A stretch of DNA of 64,000 nt from Owenia fusiformis (GCA_903813345.2 CAIIXF020000005.1:22199375-22263374), one strand, 5' to 3'; counted from the stretch's first letter, positions 11,446 to 23,474 are shown. Notes: generated by a model from the sequence alone, not told the origin. Translations and numbers: made by a program.

Positions 11446-11514
11446 TGGACAGACAGACGGACACGCCTAGGCCGACAATATGGCCCCACACTATGTGGTG
11501 GGGACATAAAAAGG

Positions 11515-13836
11515 TGTTAAAAAAGGAAGAATAAATAAATAAAGAATAATAATATCTATAAAATTAATAGGAGGCCCCCTTTGGGGCCTCTTAATAATTT
11601 GCTTCATACATTTGCTCTATGTAGTTCAAAATTATATTACACAATCCACTGGCTTTGATATAAAGCTTTTTTCAGAAAATATCCAAGCTTGAAAAAAGTG
11701 CTCACCTTAGCAAGCAGTATGACAAGTTCTAAATTGAAAAGGTGCTTTCTATTTGCAAGCTTCAATTATTACAGAAAGAGGGTTTTATTTATATGCAACG
11801 AGAACTTGTTATACCATAAGCCTAAATTGTAATAAAGCAATCAGCCTATCAAAGGGTTAAAGTGACTAATATACACAGGTTTCACTGTACTGTGTGACAA
11901 ATGATCAAAAATCAGACAAACCATAACATATTATTAGGTCATAAATGATACATAAAATTGTATTTTTCAGTTACACAGATTGAGTAAAAACACACAGGGG
12001 TGTAATAAACATCCAATAAATGCTTTATAAACACCCCCTGGACTTCATCATAATCTCATCTCTTTCTCATTATACTCAAGATTACAAAACAACAACAGAT
12101 TATCAACATTCAAAATCAAATTAATGAATAAATTTGTCAGTGTAAAAAGATTCAGCAGATAAGTGCCAGGATTGTTATTGGTACAAGTACTTACAGAGAA
12201 ATACAAAAATAATTATAAGTATAAGTACAAAAATATTAAAATTAAATTGAGCAAACCAGCACACAACTATGTGACTGAATTAAAAAATATGGAAGCAAAA
12301 ATATTCAATCAGGGAAAATTGTTTCTTGATAGTATTGACTAGTATAACATGGATATGAGACTTCATTATCACACTCTAGCTAGTCACATTTCAAAATTGC
12401 ACCATGGTTAGGGTTGAATTGTGATGCAATTTGTAACATTTACAAAATGCTTTAAGAAGCGCTGGAACGGATCCTAATACATGCACATGAATCCAGGTGG
12501 AAATGTTCAAAATTTGTGATCATATATAGTTGTATACACAATGTCAATAATACATTCAAAATCCAAAGTTTGACATCCAGACATAGAACAGATATTTTCC
12601 ATGGTCATTCATGTAACTTTAACAATTTGAATCAAGAGTAAATTACATGTAGAGTATTACAGATTTGAAGTGCTAGAAGAATCAGATAAAGCAAGCAACT
12701 TCTAAAATTGTTTCAATATTTTGGGCTCACATCATCTGTTATCATAAGTCCTCCCTAAAATTGGCAAAATTCATACTTTATTTATGTGGATATTCACATT
12801 TATCATTCAGGAGAATTTACACTTTTGCACTATTCTACTATAATCACACTTCAAAAATTCATCACTTATAGACACAATAGCACTAGTTTACATTTCAAAA
12901 GTACTGTTTATATTTAGTAATTTAGTTCATAGAAAACACATTTTGTGTAAGAAATATCACCAAAATTATTCACTAATTTATTTGTGTTATCATCAATGGA
13001 GTAGTGTCATAAAACAGTGTACAATAATAAAACAGCATACTCTCAAAATTTAGAAAAAAGTTGATTTTTTTTATATTGAGTTGCCCCACACTTTAAAAAT
13101 CAATACAAATGGCCAATAATTTACATTTTATTAGTCCATATTAGTCAGAATTTTGTCATTTAAAACGCCCCAGAACGCTTAAAATGCAATATCATTTTCA
13201 AATTTTCTTTCCCCCCTCAAAGCTTGATCGCCTCGCTCACTCATGGCGTACACTCACAAAATACCCACACTATGCCACTGATCATGGTGCATTCATAACT
13301 TTATGTCATAACCTCAATAAGCAAAGTTGCAATTATGGGGCACCAGTTTCACAGAAATTTGAGTATTTCATTTGATGGATATTTCTGTCATGGAACAGTA
13401 TGACGTATAACAAGAAGGGATTCACTTGGATTTGGCATAATATTCAGGGATTTTAGCCCTTAACAAGATTTTACTTTGATATATGATAATAACAATGATA
13501 AGAAATATCCAAAAAACATTGGTGTACTTATAGAATGGCTGTCTCAAATTCAACCCAACAAGTCCCTTCCGGTTACAAACGATTCAATAGTAAAAGCTGT
13601 TGGTGTCGGTGATATGCAGCGATGTACAATACATACACCAAACTGGTTTCACCTTGTAATTCAAATAGACTCCTTTGGTGAATGTAGCTTTTATTCCTAA
13701 ACTACACTTAGTATCATACCTTTCAAGTTACAATCAAATCATGATTTTTCACTTGGCACACAGAAACTTTTTTGGGGAGTTCTATCCATTGATATCAGAC
13801 TTACATGACCCTCAACTTGAAAGTATGAGCTTACAT
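11515..13836. other. Intergenic and probable KLHDC8 3' UTR sequence
   Basis: This is AT-rich sequence without exons. A GAGGCCCCCTTTGGGGCCTC hairpin lies at 11571-11590. The 3' untranslated region of the minus-strand KLHDC8 gene should run down from 13836. A minus-strand AATAAA (TTTATT on the plus strand, near 13127) is one candidate polyadenylation signal, but several others follow. Confidence 0.45.
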
Positions 13837-16710
13837 TTATTTAAATCCAAGTGCCTCCATGTGACCACTAGGGCCTTGTAAACATAGTCCTCCCATGATG
13901 TGTAGCCGATTCTTAAACATAATGTATGCACATGAACAATGTGCAGATGGAATATCTGTCAACTCACTCCAGCTATCTGTGTCAAGGTCATATGCCTCTA
14001 CAGTTGTCAACGGTTTTCCCTGATTGCCTGGAAAAAATCCACGGCAGAGTTAAACTTGAGTATTAAATATAAGCCGTTGTCTAATTCTCCATAGATGCAC
14101 GACTGTGCTCTATTCAATCTGCTTCCGGGAATCTATGTACATGTATTGTGTTGTATTATGACGTTACACCTGGGAATGGCGAAAATAACAGTAAGTTTGG
14201 TTATTTCATTGACTTCAATCCCCAATTCTCTTATGACAATGTTTTCATTTCTATGTTTGAATCAGAATAAATAATGATAGGCCATTCAATATGGTGAAAT
14301 TCTACACTCATTGGACAACTCGTGCTATCCAACTTGTACTGACTTTCACCATATTGAATGGCCTTTCATTATTTATTCCTTAAGTAGAGAAGGAATAGGT
14401 AAGGAATGTTGTTATACATAAAATTCAATAATCATCTTAGTAAAAATAGGATGATATTAATTTCTTGAAATATTACTATTCTGGGTGACATTCTGATACT
14501 GGTTGATTTTTATAATACAAATCCTTGAATAACTGGTGGTAGTTATACTATTTCTCAACTAAAATAAAGTATACCATTTTTTGCATTTCCAGAAAATATG
14601 ATACATGTGCTTAATCACTTAATGAATTGGGTTACATGCGTTTTATTGCAAAATATATGATATGCCATCTATAATCAATCACAGTGAGTAGCTTACCTAG
14701 GCCCCCAGCACATATCACTTTGTTACCCATATATGCTATAGCAAAGTCCCCTCTAGCTGTGGGTATAGATTTACCAACTTTCCATTCCTCTGAAATTACA
14801 ATACACAAATGTACAAGGTGTTCAACAAGCTATCATGACCAGCACAATGCTATGGCAAAGTCCTAACTGTTCAATCTTCTGATGATCATAGTGATTAAGA
14901 GCAGTATAACAATGTAGATGTATTTTACTTTTCTCAATATAGAGCTATCACATTAATATGCAACATCCTTCATTGGCATAGACTTATTGAGAACATATCA
15001 CTGAAATGTATAAAGTTTACACAAAGAACATAACAAAATTGGCTAAATACCATTTTTCAAATCAAATGCCTCACAAACATCAGAAAACCCTTCCTGAGCC
15101 TTCTTCTTGAGGCCTCCCATGCTGAACATATGGGTATCTGAAGTTGTGTACAAAGCAAACACTCTTTTGCTAGGGATGGCAGGAAGTTCTCGCCATTTGT
15201 TTGTCTCAAAGTTGAACACTTCAAATGCTGTAGTTGGCAGTTTACCCTGTCTTCCCCCTGCAAAATATGAACTTCATTTAGTAATACCCTGTCTTCCCCC
15301 TGCAAAATACAAACTTCATTTAGTTTTAACCTACAACGTATAGTTTACTTTCCTCAAAAATATTGATGATAAAAAGCAATCACATACAATATGTAGCAAT
15401 CAGACCTACATTTGTTTTGATTTTCAGTTTACTTATAAAACAGTCAGATATCCAAGACAACTATGTATCCAAGCTTCTTGACCACCCTTTTAGGATGCAG
15501 AAGTTTGTATGTCATCATGTAGCCCCCTCTAGGCCTCATAGTAGAGAGGGTTGTTCTGATGACAGTTGATGTAGGAGGGTAGTATCAGTGAATGGGCTAT
15601 TGAGTAAGTTCCACTACTTTCTTGCCCCTCCATTTAAATAAAACATACAGTTATAACACACAGTTCCATGAATGGCTGGTCTTCCAAACATGTATCATAT
15701 GAGTTTATGTTTTCCTTTGGCAGTATGCAATACTGTTTTGAATGCAGAATCTGCAGTATTGTTCTCAAATAAATTTGACTGTTTGGCTATTTGTAACTAC
15801 AGAGATGGCAGTAAATCATGAAAACTGAATTCAAAATATTTCATAATTCTTACCAATAACATACAGATCTTTCTCATCATTTAGAAGAAATGAAAATGTT
15901 GCATATCTAGCAGTAGGCATGGATGGCATACTCTTCCACTTGTTGGTTTCTATGTTATAACTCAACAAGAAATCTCTAGGGTTTGTATCTAGTGCCATTC
16001 CACCCAAAACAAGAACCTGGCCATCTAAAAAAACAGTAATGACATTAGATACATATAAAAGTTCAAATCAATACAGAATGTAAGTTTAATTTTCAAAGAA
16101 ATTTAACATGGGTATGACAGACGTTACCGACAGACATAAAAAAACCTTGACCAACATTAAATTGCAAAACTAAAATGTGTGATAATGTGTTTAGAAGATT
16201 TTCTTTAATATTATAATCTTAAATGCTATCCTGTTTTTCACTAATGATCATATCTCACTAAGGTGGGTCTATCACGGATTATTAAATCACTCATAAGTTC
16301 ATTCTTTACAAGGTTGTGGTTCACTGACCTTTGACTACTGCAGATATGCCTAACAAATGTTCAATCATTGGTTCTTTTACTGTCCATTTTTTTTCTTTAA
16401 TATTATATGCTTCAACACAATCTAAAGGTTGCTGAGTTTCTGCTACGCCCCCAAACACTATAATGTTATCTCCAACCACCGCTGCAGCTGCTCCAGCTCG
16501 TTTAGTAGGCATATCAGCCAACCTTGACCAGTGCCTCTTACCAGGATCATACATTTCAAAGCATGGTAAAGGGACTCCTTTTGCATCACAGCCTCCCACA
16601 ACATATAAGCAGCCATTGCATTCTACAGGTGAAGAGAAGACACGTTTCGTTGGCATGCCTTTAAGACTTTCCCATCTGAAGCTGGGTCCTTTAGCTTTGG
16701 CCTCAGCCAT
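13837..16710 (-). CDS. KLHDC8: Kelch domain-containing protein 8 (KLHDC8A/B orthologue), complete CDS
   Basis: Five minus-strand exons join in phase: 16710-16329 (ATG), 16024-15854, 15257-15051, 14789-14697 and 14027-13837 (TAA). All introns are GT-AG, with donors GTCAGT, GTAAGA, GTATTT, GTAAGC. The total is 1044 nt, giving 347 residues, against about 350 in human KLHDC8A. The product is a string of kelch blades with GG pairs in YVVGGCD, IIVFGG, VLGGMALD, YVIGGRQ, FSMGGLK, CAGGLG and HIMGGLC. Every exon aligns in order with human KLHDC8A as I recall it, including the final GG...EAL ending. Kelch blades form a beta-propeller used for protein binding. KLHDC8B is known as a midbody protein needed for normal cytokinesis; the same role here is inference. 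No BTB or BACK domain is present, as expected for this family. Confidence 0.94.
14265..14378. repeat. Perfect-arm hairpin MITE in the last KLHDC8 intron
   Basis: GAATAAATAATGATAGGCCA (14265 on) is mirrored by TGGCCTTTCATTATTTATTC ending at 14378. The complementary arms are about 34 bases with a 45-base loop. It is intronic and non-coding. Confidence 0.7.
15243..15326 (-). repeat. 42-bp tandem duplication containing the KLHDC8 exon 3 acceptor
   Basis: TACCCTGTCTTCCCCCTGCA followed by AAATA..AACTTCATTTAGT occurs twice in direct tandem (15243-15284 and 15285-15326). On the minus strand each copy carries the acceptor TTTTGCAG followed by GGGGAAGACAGGGTA. Only the copy nearer the exon (boundary 15257) keeps the frame. 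Use of the other boundary (15299) would read into a TGA after eight codons. Confidence 0.85.
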
Positions 16711-16728
16711 ATTGATAAAAGAAGGGCT
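16711..16728 (-). promoter_or_regulatory. KLHDC8 5' UTR acceptor
   Basis: Directly upstream of the start codon the minus strand reads CATTATCTTTTCAG followed by CCCTTCTTTTATCAATATGG. This is a good 3' splice site 16 bases before the ATG. A separate untranslated first exon therefore probably lies at higher coordinates. It was not located. Confidence 0.5.
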
Positions 16729-16879
16729 GAAAAGATAATGCGGAGCAGTTAATTTATCTTTCAGATTTTAGCTCTGAAACCATGCATGCTGAAACAGTGA
16801 ATCAGTAAAATAATGCATGCTCAAAAAATCATAATACACATACATACAGAGAACTAAGGAATACCATAGGCGTCAGAAT

Positions 16880-17180
16880 GGGGGGGGGGGGGGGGGGGGG
16901 TGGGTGCGTTGGGTGCGAACGATTCTATATCAGACAATAACTATTTATGGTCCTTAGAAACGCTCAGACTGCACCAAATAACATCTTCAATGACAAAAAT
17001 TTTCACGGGGAGTATGCCCCCAGACCCCCAGATGCGTGGCCTACACCATCACTTGCCTAGCCATCTATATTTTCTGGAAAACCCACCCCCTTTTTCAAAT
17101 ACGGTGCGCACTTCTGTTTGTTTTGGGTTTCAGATATCATGGTTTTAGGTATCATGCAAAAACATTGACTTTTGCACATC
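16880..17180. repeat. Poly(G) run and GCATGCCCCC-type repeat
   Basis: A run of 21 G (16880-16900) is followed by a repeat whose relative lies at 19140-19340. Shared words are AACGCTCAGA, TGCACCAAATAACAT and CATCTATATTTTCTGGAAAA (CACCTACATTTTCTGGAAAA in the second copy). No coding potential was recognised. Confidence 0.6.
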
Positions 17181-17605
17181 GGTGGCATTGTGCCGTTTTA
17201 ATAAATCTCACACCTTAGTTGTGTATCCGTTAAAAAATACCAGATTTCACCATACAGTGCACCTATACATTTAGCGATTTATTTGTATACTTTCTCATAA
17301 AGGATAAATATTGCAGTTTTGTTGAATTTTCTCTCTCCCCTCTCCCTCCATTTTTTTCGATCACAGAGCGTGGGTATATGTGCTAAATTGCCACATTAAA
17401 GATGCATTATACCATAGGTTTCCATCCCAGACAATCAATGATGTCCTATTGTTATTGCTCATATAATATCTCAGATACCATGGATATATCTTGAGAATAA
17501 CCTTTAGGTACATTGCCGAAATATTGAAACAATCAACAGAACAACCAACCTCCAGAATTAAACACAATCAATGATGCAGATGCGAGTAGGTAGTTACCAA
17601 TTTCA

Positions 17606-17617
17606 CCACCAGGTGGC
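17606..17617 (+). promoter_or_regulatory. CTCF-core-like palindrome CCACCAGGTGGC
   Basis: The 12-mer fits the CCASYAGRKGGC core of the CTCF motif and also contains a CAGGTG E-box. It lies about 900 bases upstream of the KLHDC8 start codon, in a short CpG-containing stretch that could be near its promoter. Only the motif is seen. Confidence 0.3.
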
Positions 17618-17619
17618 TC

Positions 17620-19130
17620 GTTCGGGTCAGATAGCACGGCGAGTATAGTAGAGAGTTCCCTTTAACTTTAATTACATCTGTTTTAGTGGTTCAATTTTCA
17701 TATAAAAATTATGTATCTAATACTTCTATGAATGTTCATCTCTCTGGTAGTAACGTACAAAGTTGGACATCCTACGAAACGTCAAAAAGAAAAATAAATA
17801 TCTCTGAGAAAGAAAATCAACAACTTATGTATCTAATAGTTATGCAAATTAAAAAATGTCCAGTAAAGGAAAATGTCATTTGTCGATTACAAGAAAAGAT
17901 ATTTCACTTTTTGTGACTTTGTAACATGGGGTCTATGAGGATTCAACCCGAACTAGAAATCACATTTTCAAAACAAATTAAATTTTCAAAGTTGATAAAC
18001 AATTTTCGAAACCATATTTCTTGATGTACTTTTACATGTAGATTTCAAATATGACATCACTTTGACTGAATTTTGAATATTTAATGACGTAAATCAAGAT
18101 AATTTTTACTCGCATTTAGTCCTCGGCTAGTGAGGGGACCCCACTGAGTCACACAAGCACCCACAAGCGCCTTGAACCAGGCAGCCAATCAGGTTCATGA
18201 TAAACAAATTCAACGACCAATCAGATGACAGGAGGACTTTCTTGGTATATTCAAACCTCAGATTGAATTAATTTCCGCGAAAATAATTAGATCGGCCAGC
18301 ACAATCGCAAAATTTATACTGAAAGAGGGGGATTTGGGACTTTTTCTATAGTAAGTAGATGGATGCATATGTGGTGAAACTCAATATGCAAAAAAAGTCC
18401 AGAGGGGTCTCGATTATGCTATCCTATGGCATAGAGCCTCTTTAAGATTATTTTTTCTTTATTTTTTGAAAGGATTGAAGTTTTTATAGCACTTGAAATG
18501 TTTAATTTTTTCAATGTCCGTCATTCACCATGTTCGTTTTTACATCCATAGAGCAATAACGTCCTTAATTATTTCGTGAATATATCTTACGAATGTGAGA
18601 TAATTCGGAAGTTCAAGATGTAAATATTCCACTCCATTGAAGTTTAAAACTGGCTGCCGGTATGTACATCATTTTACAATGAACGATAAAATAATCAGTT
18701 CACGTAAACTTTTTTGTAATTCTTGTAAACGATTTTTGTTATTTTTGTTCGAAAATAGGGAGGTGTAATTTAATTTGGTAGTCTGTTAACGTTTTTTCGT
18801 ATTTCCTTAACTGGCAATACGCTCTTCACGTGGAGCCTTTCATCCAATTTTTCCAGAAATCGTTTGAAAGAAATATGTTCCGAGAAATCAACATATAATT
18901 AAGCCTACTTTTTAAATTGTAATGTATATCCACAAAGACAAATGTTGCACCGTACAACAGAGAAATTGAATGTTTTATTAGGTAAGTATCCATTAACAAG
19001 CACAGGTTAATAATAAGTGATGGTAATGATTTTAGGATATTATACTCTGAAATTGCTCAGAATGCACCGAATGATGTTCAATTTTCGAAATTTTCTGTGT
19101 AGTTTCAATATAATAATCTGATAAAACGTA
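17620..19130. other. Probable upstream/promoter region without clear genes
   Basis: Two CCAAT boxes in the same context (AGCCAATCAG at 18183-18192 and GACCAATCAG at 18219-18228) lie in a locally GC-richer part. I found no exon with consistent splice sites. The 76-codon frame near 17686 has no coding hallmarks. Confidence 0.4.
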
Positions 19131-19589
19131 TAAACACCGATTTAGTTTTAATCGAAAAGAACTATTTAAAGTCCTTGAAAACGCTCAGATTGCACCAAAT
19201 AACATTTTCAAAAAAAATTTCCAGAGGGAGCATGTCCCCCGGATCCCCCAAGATGTGCGTCCTTCGGCCATGCACGTATTTCCCACGCCACCTACATTTT
19301 CTGGAAAACACACCCCAGTATCAAATATGATACTCCAAGGAAATTCTTCTAAAATGCCTTAAAAATGTTTTATGAGGATTACAAAATGCCACATCCCTAT
19401 TTGAAGCATGTTTAAGGTCATATATGGAAAGCATTGCTGCTGTTTAACATGGCCTAGGGAGACACACCAACTATTACTCTGGTGTAAAACTGACTTTAAT
19501 TTTGGCCAAACACTAAATTTTGAAATGCCTGTAATTTTTTCACATTTGTGAATTGAACCATGATACTTGGCAAATCAATGTAACTTTGG

Positions 19590-20045
19590 ATGTGACCGTG
19601 ACAATGTAATATACTGTAGTGCTGCAAGGCCTGGCATGACCGTGACAATGTTATATAGTTCTGCAAGGCCTGGCATGACAAGTTCAGGTATGAGAGTGGT
19701 AATGTAGAAATTTACGATTTGGACTGCTATAACCGTGACAATGTGTATTGCAAAGCCTGGCACGACCGTGGCAATGTAATATAGTACTGCAAGGCCTGGC
19801 ATGGCCGTGACAATGTAATATAGTATTGCAAGGCTTGGTATGACCGCCGTGGCAATAGTATTCCAAGTTTGGGTATGAGAGTGGTAATTTATGATTGCTA
19901 TAAGTGACCGTGACAATGTGTATTTGGAAACATGGCAAGACCGTGACAATGTATTATGGGATCGCAAAGCCTGGTATGACCGTGACAATGTAATATAGTA
20001 TTGCAAGGCCAGGTATGAGGGTGGCAATGTAGAAATTTAGGCTCA
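19590..20045. repeat. Irregular minisatellite of CCGTGACAATGT / GCAAGGCCTGGCATGA words
   Basis: About ten imperfect units of 30-60 bases alternate GACCGTGACAATGTAATATA with GTATTGCAAGGCCTGGTATG-type words. Isolated units recur at 20255-20315 and 21075-21160, on both sides of the DNA element at 20317-21064. That element therefore seems to have landed inside the array. The long minus-strand open frames here are by-products of the repeat. Confidence 0.75.
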
Positions 20046-20316
20046 GTCCTACTATAACCGTTATAATGTATTGCAATGACTAGTAAATATGTATGACATT
20101 AATGCCAGGAATATCCTTAACAATTTTAAGTGATCGTCATTACAATTAAACAGTTTAATACTTTGATCATGGTGTTTAGGCTTAACTACCTTAATCATGT
20201 CAAAATCAAAATTACTACCATACATTAATTACATTTGCTTATAAACCACAATAAAGGCTACGGTCGCGCCAGGCTTCCACGATAACACTTCCAGGGTCAT
20301 GACAGGCCTTGCAATA

Positions 20317-21064
20317 CAGTGCGTATCAAAAAAAAAGCAACAGATTGTTATCTTGAAAAAGCACAAAACCAGTGATAACAGCATTGATATCATTCAATGC
20401 ACCATAAAGCTATGTGTCTCCTCTTTACAATGATATATCATTCATTGATATTTGGTCATGGTTTGGTGAGTAATCATTCCATTTGCAAAGTGGGCCAACA
20501 TTAGCTTCGGGCCAAGTTATAAACATTGCAAAAGTTAGTGTATGGAGCCCGATGCAATATTGGACGAAAACATAAAACCAATGCTGACTGCATCCTTTTA
20601 ATTCAATGTACCAAAAAGCCAAATTACTCCTCTTTGCAATGGAATATCATTCATTTACAGGGAGTCATCTCTGGCCGAATAATCATTAATTTTGCAAAGT
20701 TGGGCAAAATTCAGCTCGGACCCAAGTTTTAAACATTGCAAGAGTCAGGAATTGTGAGCACAGATGCTCCTGAGATAGCTCCAAAAGAAAAAGTCACAAC
20801 AATTTAAGTCAGGGGAACTTCCATTGGCACTTAGCCCTTGCACTGATTTCTTCAATATCTAAAACTTGGCGCAGAGCAGATTTTGACCCACTGTGCAAAT
20901 GGAAGGATTTCTCACCCAACCATTACCACATGTGAATGAATGACATATCATTGCAAAAGGGAGAGACATGGCTTTATGGTACATTAAATGAAATTGATGT
21001 AGTCATCACTAGTTTTGTGATTTTACGAGATAACTACTTGTTGCGTTTTTTTTGATACACCCTG
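20317..21064. mobile_element. TA-flanked foldback DNA element, 748 bp
   Basis: The left tip CAGTGCGTATCAAAAAAAAA and the right tip TTTTTTTGATACACCCTG are inverted, with TA on both sides (20315-20316, 21065-21066). GCAACA and TTGTTGC follow inside. The interior is built of two similar blocks of about 230 bp (CATTGCAAAAGTTAGTGTAT, CATTGCAAGAGTCAGGAATT) plus an inverted remnant near the right end (GACATGGCTTTATGGTACAT). It encodes nothing recognisable and is probably mobilised by a mariner-type transposase. Confidence 0.7.
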
Positions 21065-21390
21065 TATAATACATCATTGTCACGGTTATACCAGCCTGTC
21101 ACGGTTATACCAGGCTTACACGATAACACTACCACGGTCATGGCAGGATCCTTGCGCTACTTGAAAACACTGATTAACATGGCGACGGTTGTGGCAGGCG
21201 TAAGTCTTGCAATAAATAACATGTGGGCATGTGTATATTTCTTTGCTTTTTTCAGGAAAGTATCATTACATTGTCTTCTTTTAGAATATCTGGTAGGAGT
21301 TCAATGGGAACTCCAGGAAATTCTGATATTTCACACTTTCTATTTTTCCAAATTTTCTTTCAAAATTTCCAGACAACCCAGGAGGTACCA

Positions 21391-22895
21391 TTGAAACATC
21401 CCTGAAAATTTCAGATGAATCCCTCAAATGGTTTGGCTGAAAACCTGTAGACAAGTCTTGAAAGTGAAGATTTTAGGACGAAAAATCCAAAATGGCCACC
21501 TTAAGATTTACCTGTAGACCCGGGGGGCTCACTGTATATAAACCTTGACGGGGATCCTCGGCGCACATGGGGTACCTTTTTGGACATTTGGTATGGCAAT
21601 GGACCCAAATTTTAGGATGTGGTATGAGAATGCCCCCTCATTAAACTTTTGATGGATGGAAATGGTCAGATTTTTCAACTTTCTGGTATGAGAATGGTCA
21701 TGGAAAATGTGTTATCTCACAATTATGGTATGGAATTGGTCTAGTAGTTACACATATTCTAATATGAGGTTGTTTTGGTTCGTTTTCCTCAAAGATCGCC
21801 TTCTTCTTGGGACCTTCTTCAGTTTAAATAAATAGCTTTTTTCCCAGGAAATATTCTACTTTGGACCAGTCATGGCATTGGTATGGCATTGGTCCTATAT
21901 TTTGACATTTGGTATGGCATTGGTTTCATATTTAGGCCTTTGGGATGGCTTTTGGGCAAAATATTGGTTGGTGTGGGAACACATTCAAATTTGACATTTT
22001 GGTATGGGAATATATTGATATCTGAGGGTTCAGCCTAGGACCCCTGACAAATTTTGTACACAGTGAACAGTGGGCCTGTAGGCAAGTCTTGAAAGTGAAG
22101 ATTTTAGGATGGAAAATCCAAAATGGCCACCTTAAGATTTACCCAGAATGCCCAAAAACTAATCAGTTCTTGACGTTGATATATAGAAACATCCCTGAAA
22201 ATTTCAGATGAATCCCTCAAATGGTTTGGCTGGAAACCTGTAGACAAGTCTTGAAAGTGAAGATTTTAGGACGGAAAATCCAAAATGGCCACCTTAAGAT
22301 TTACCCAGAATGCCCAAAAGTAATCAGTTCTTGACGTTGATATGTAGAAACATCCCTGAAAATTTCAGATGAATCTCTCAAATGGTTTGGCTGGAAACCT
22401 GTAGACAAGTCTTGAAAGTGAAGATATTAGGGCGGAAAATCCAAAATGGCCACCTTAAGATTTACCCAGAATGCCCAAAAACTAATCAGTTCTTGACGTT
22501 GATATGTAGAAACATCCCTGAAAATTTCAGACGAATCCCTCAAATGGTTTGGCTGGAAACCTGTAGACAAGTCTTGAAAGTGAAGATTTTAGGACGGAAA
22601 ATCCAAAATGGCCACCTTAAGATTTACCCAGATTGCCCAAAAACTAATCAGTTCTTGACGTTGATATGTAGAAACATCCCTGAAAATTTCAGATGAATCC
22701 CTCAAATGGTTTGGCTGGAAACCTGTAGACAAGTCTTGAAAGTGAAGATTTTAGGACGGAAAATCCAAAATGGCCACCTTAAGATTTACCCAGAATGCCC
22801 AAAAACTAATCAGTTCTTGACGTTGATATGTAGAAACATCCCTGAAAATTTCAGATGAATCCCTCAAATGGTTTGGCTGGAAACCTGTAGACAAG
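21391..22895. repeat. 162-bp tandem satellite, about six units with an insertion
   Basis: ATGGTTTGGCTGGAAACCTG recurs at 22221, 22382, 22544, 22706 and 22868, a spacing of 161-162 bases, with over 95% identity by eye. The period is a multiple of three, so a 104-codon open frame appears at 22382-22696. It carries no domain and I do not treat it as a gene. A different block (about 21513-22075, rich in TTGGTATGGCATTGG words) interrupts the first units. Confidence 0.85.
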
Positions 22896-22965
22896 CTGAA
22901 AAGTGAGACGCCGCCCACCGCCCGCCCGTCAAGCTGACTACAATATCGTACCTTTTGTTAGGTAC

Positions 22966-23312
22966 GATAAAAAATAAGCAATCAAATGACTACATGTTTA
23001 TTGCAACAGTATATAAAAAAATAGAAACATATGTACTTGTCCTAACTTTTGTATATTTCAGATAGTTATGTATAATGTGCAGTAAAGCAGTGACCTTTTG
23101 TAATTTAGGGAGTTTCAGCCATGTTCATTTTTCCAAAAATAACATGGCGGAGAAGCATCAAAATATAAGAGGGCACAGCTATGATAGCTAAACTACAAAA
23201 CAAACCAAAATATACAAAAGTTAGGACATGTATAAATGTTTCTATTTTTACATATACTGCTTCAATATGGTCCTTTGATTGCTTATTTTTTAAATTCAAA
23301 GTAATAACGAAA
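22966..23312. mobile_element. Foldback MITE copy with lost tips
   Basis: AAAAAATAAGCAATCAAATG at the left is mirrored by CATTTGATTGC-type sequence at the right (TTTGATTGCTTATTTTTTAA, 23274-23293). The interior (TTTGTATATTTCAGATAGTT, GCTAAACTACAAAACAAA) matches the TA-flanked element at 63344-63744. Its right side abuts the inverted exon-1 copy at 23325. Confidence 0.7.
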
Positions 23313-23341
23313 GAATGTGATGTAACCACGTGTCTACTTAC

Positions 23342-23363
23342 CAGCTTGTTCTATGTCATCCAT
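23342..23363 (-). pseudogene. Inverted copy of the first coding exon (ATG...GTAAGT)
   Basis: The minus strand reads ATGGATGACATAGAACAAGC followed by TG and the donor GTAAGT, identical to the plus-strand exon at 23935-23956. It lacks the TATA box found upstream of the plus copy. Just beyond its intron start a foldback MITE abuts. It is probably a non-functional copy, though a real divergent transcript cannot be excluded. Confidence 0.45.
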
Positions 23364-23474
23364 CGGACTAGGTTACATTGTGGAACGCAGCCAAACAGGA
23401 CACTGAAGGCAACAGCATATCGATCTTGATCTTAGCCAAATTTTTGGAAATTTAGATTGTCCATTTTGCAAGCT

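Larger units (their letters stand above)
7850..11510. repeat. Composite repeat block rich in AGGTCA half sites
   Basis: The left end (TATGTCACCACCAAAAAGTG then ATGACATATTG) and right end (CACACTATGTGGTGGGGACA then TAAAAAGG) are approximately inverted. Between them are two or three diverged copies of a module reading GTCTGTAACAAATTCTTA, CAAAATCATCTACAAGTT, GACCTTTTCAAGGTCAAAAA (7920-8520). From 9830 to 10930 the complementary orientation appears. GACCTTGACCTTTGACCTT occurs at 10339-10357 and again at 10749-10767. A related copy lies at 51925-52235. Other elements are inserted (8859-9146, 10084-10275). No protein was recognised; whether this is one element or a cluster is uncertain. Confidence 0.6.

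Noticed and set aside
17686-17916. 76-codon plus-strand frame upstream of KLHDC8
   Set aside because: No similarity recognised, no promoter or splice context; probably chance in AT-rich DNA.
19575-20027. 150-codon minus-strand open frame with repeated HCHGHARPC-type residues
   Set aside because: It is the translation of the minisatellite at 19590-20045; units vary in length and the frame has no start context or splice signals.
22382-22696. 104-codon frame repeating every 54 residues
   Set aside because: The 162-bp satellite period is divisible by three, which alone explains the open frame.
23425-23445. 15-base match to the 5' domain of U2 snRNA (TTGGCTAAGATCAAG on the minus strand)
   Set aside because: The sequence on both sides does not follow U2; no Sm site or branch-recognition stretch is present. 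Treated as chance or a tiny relic.
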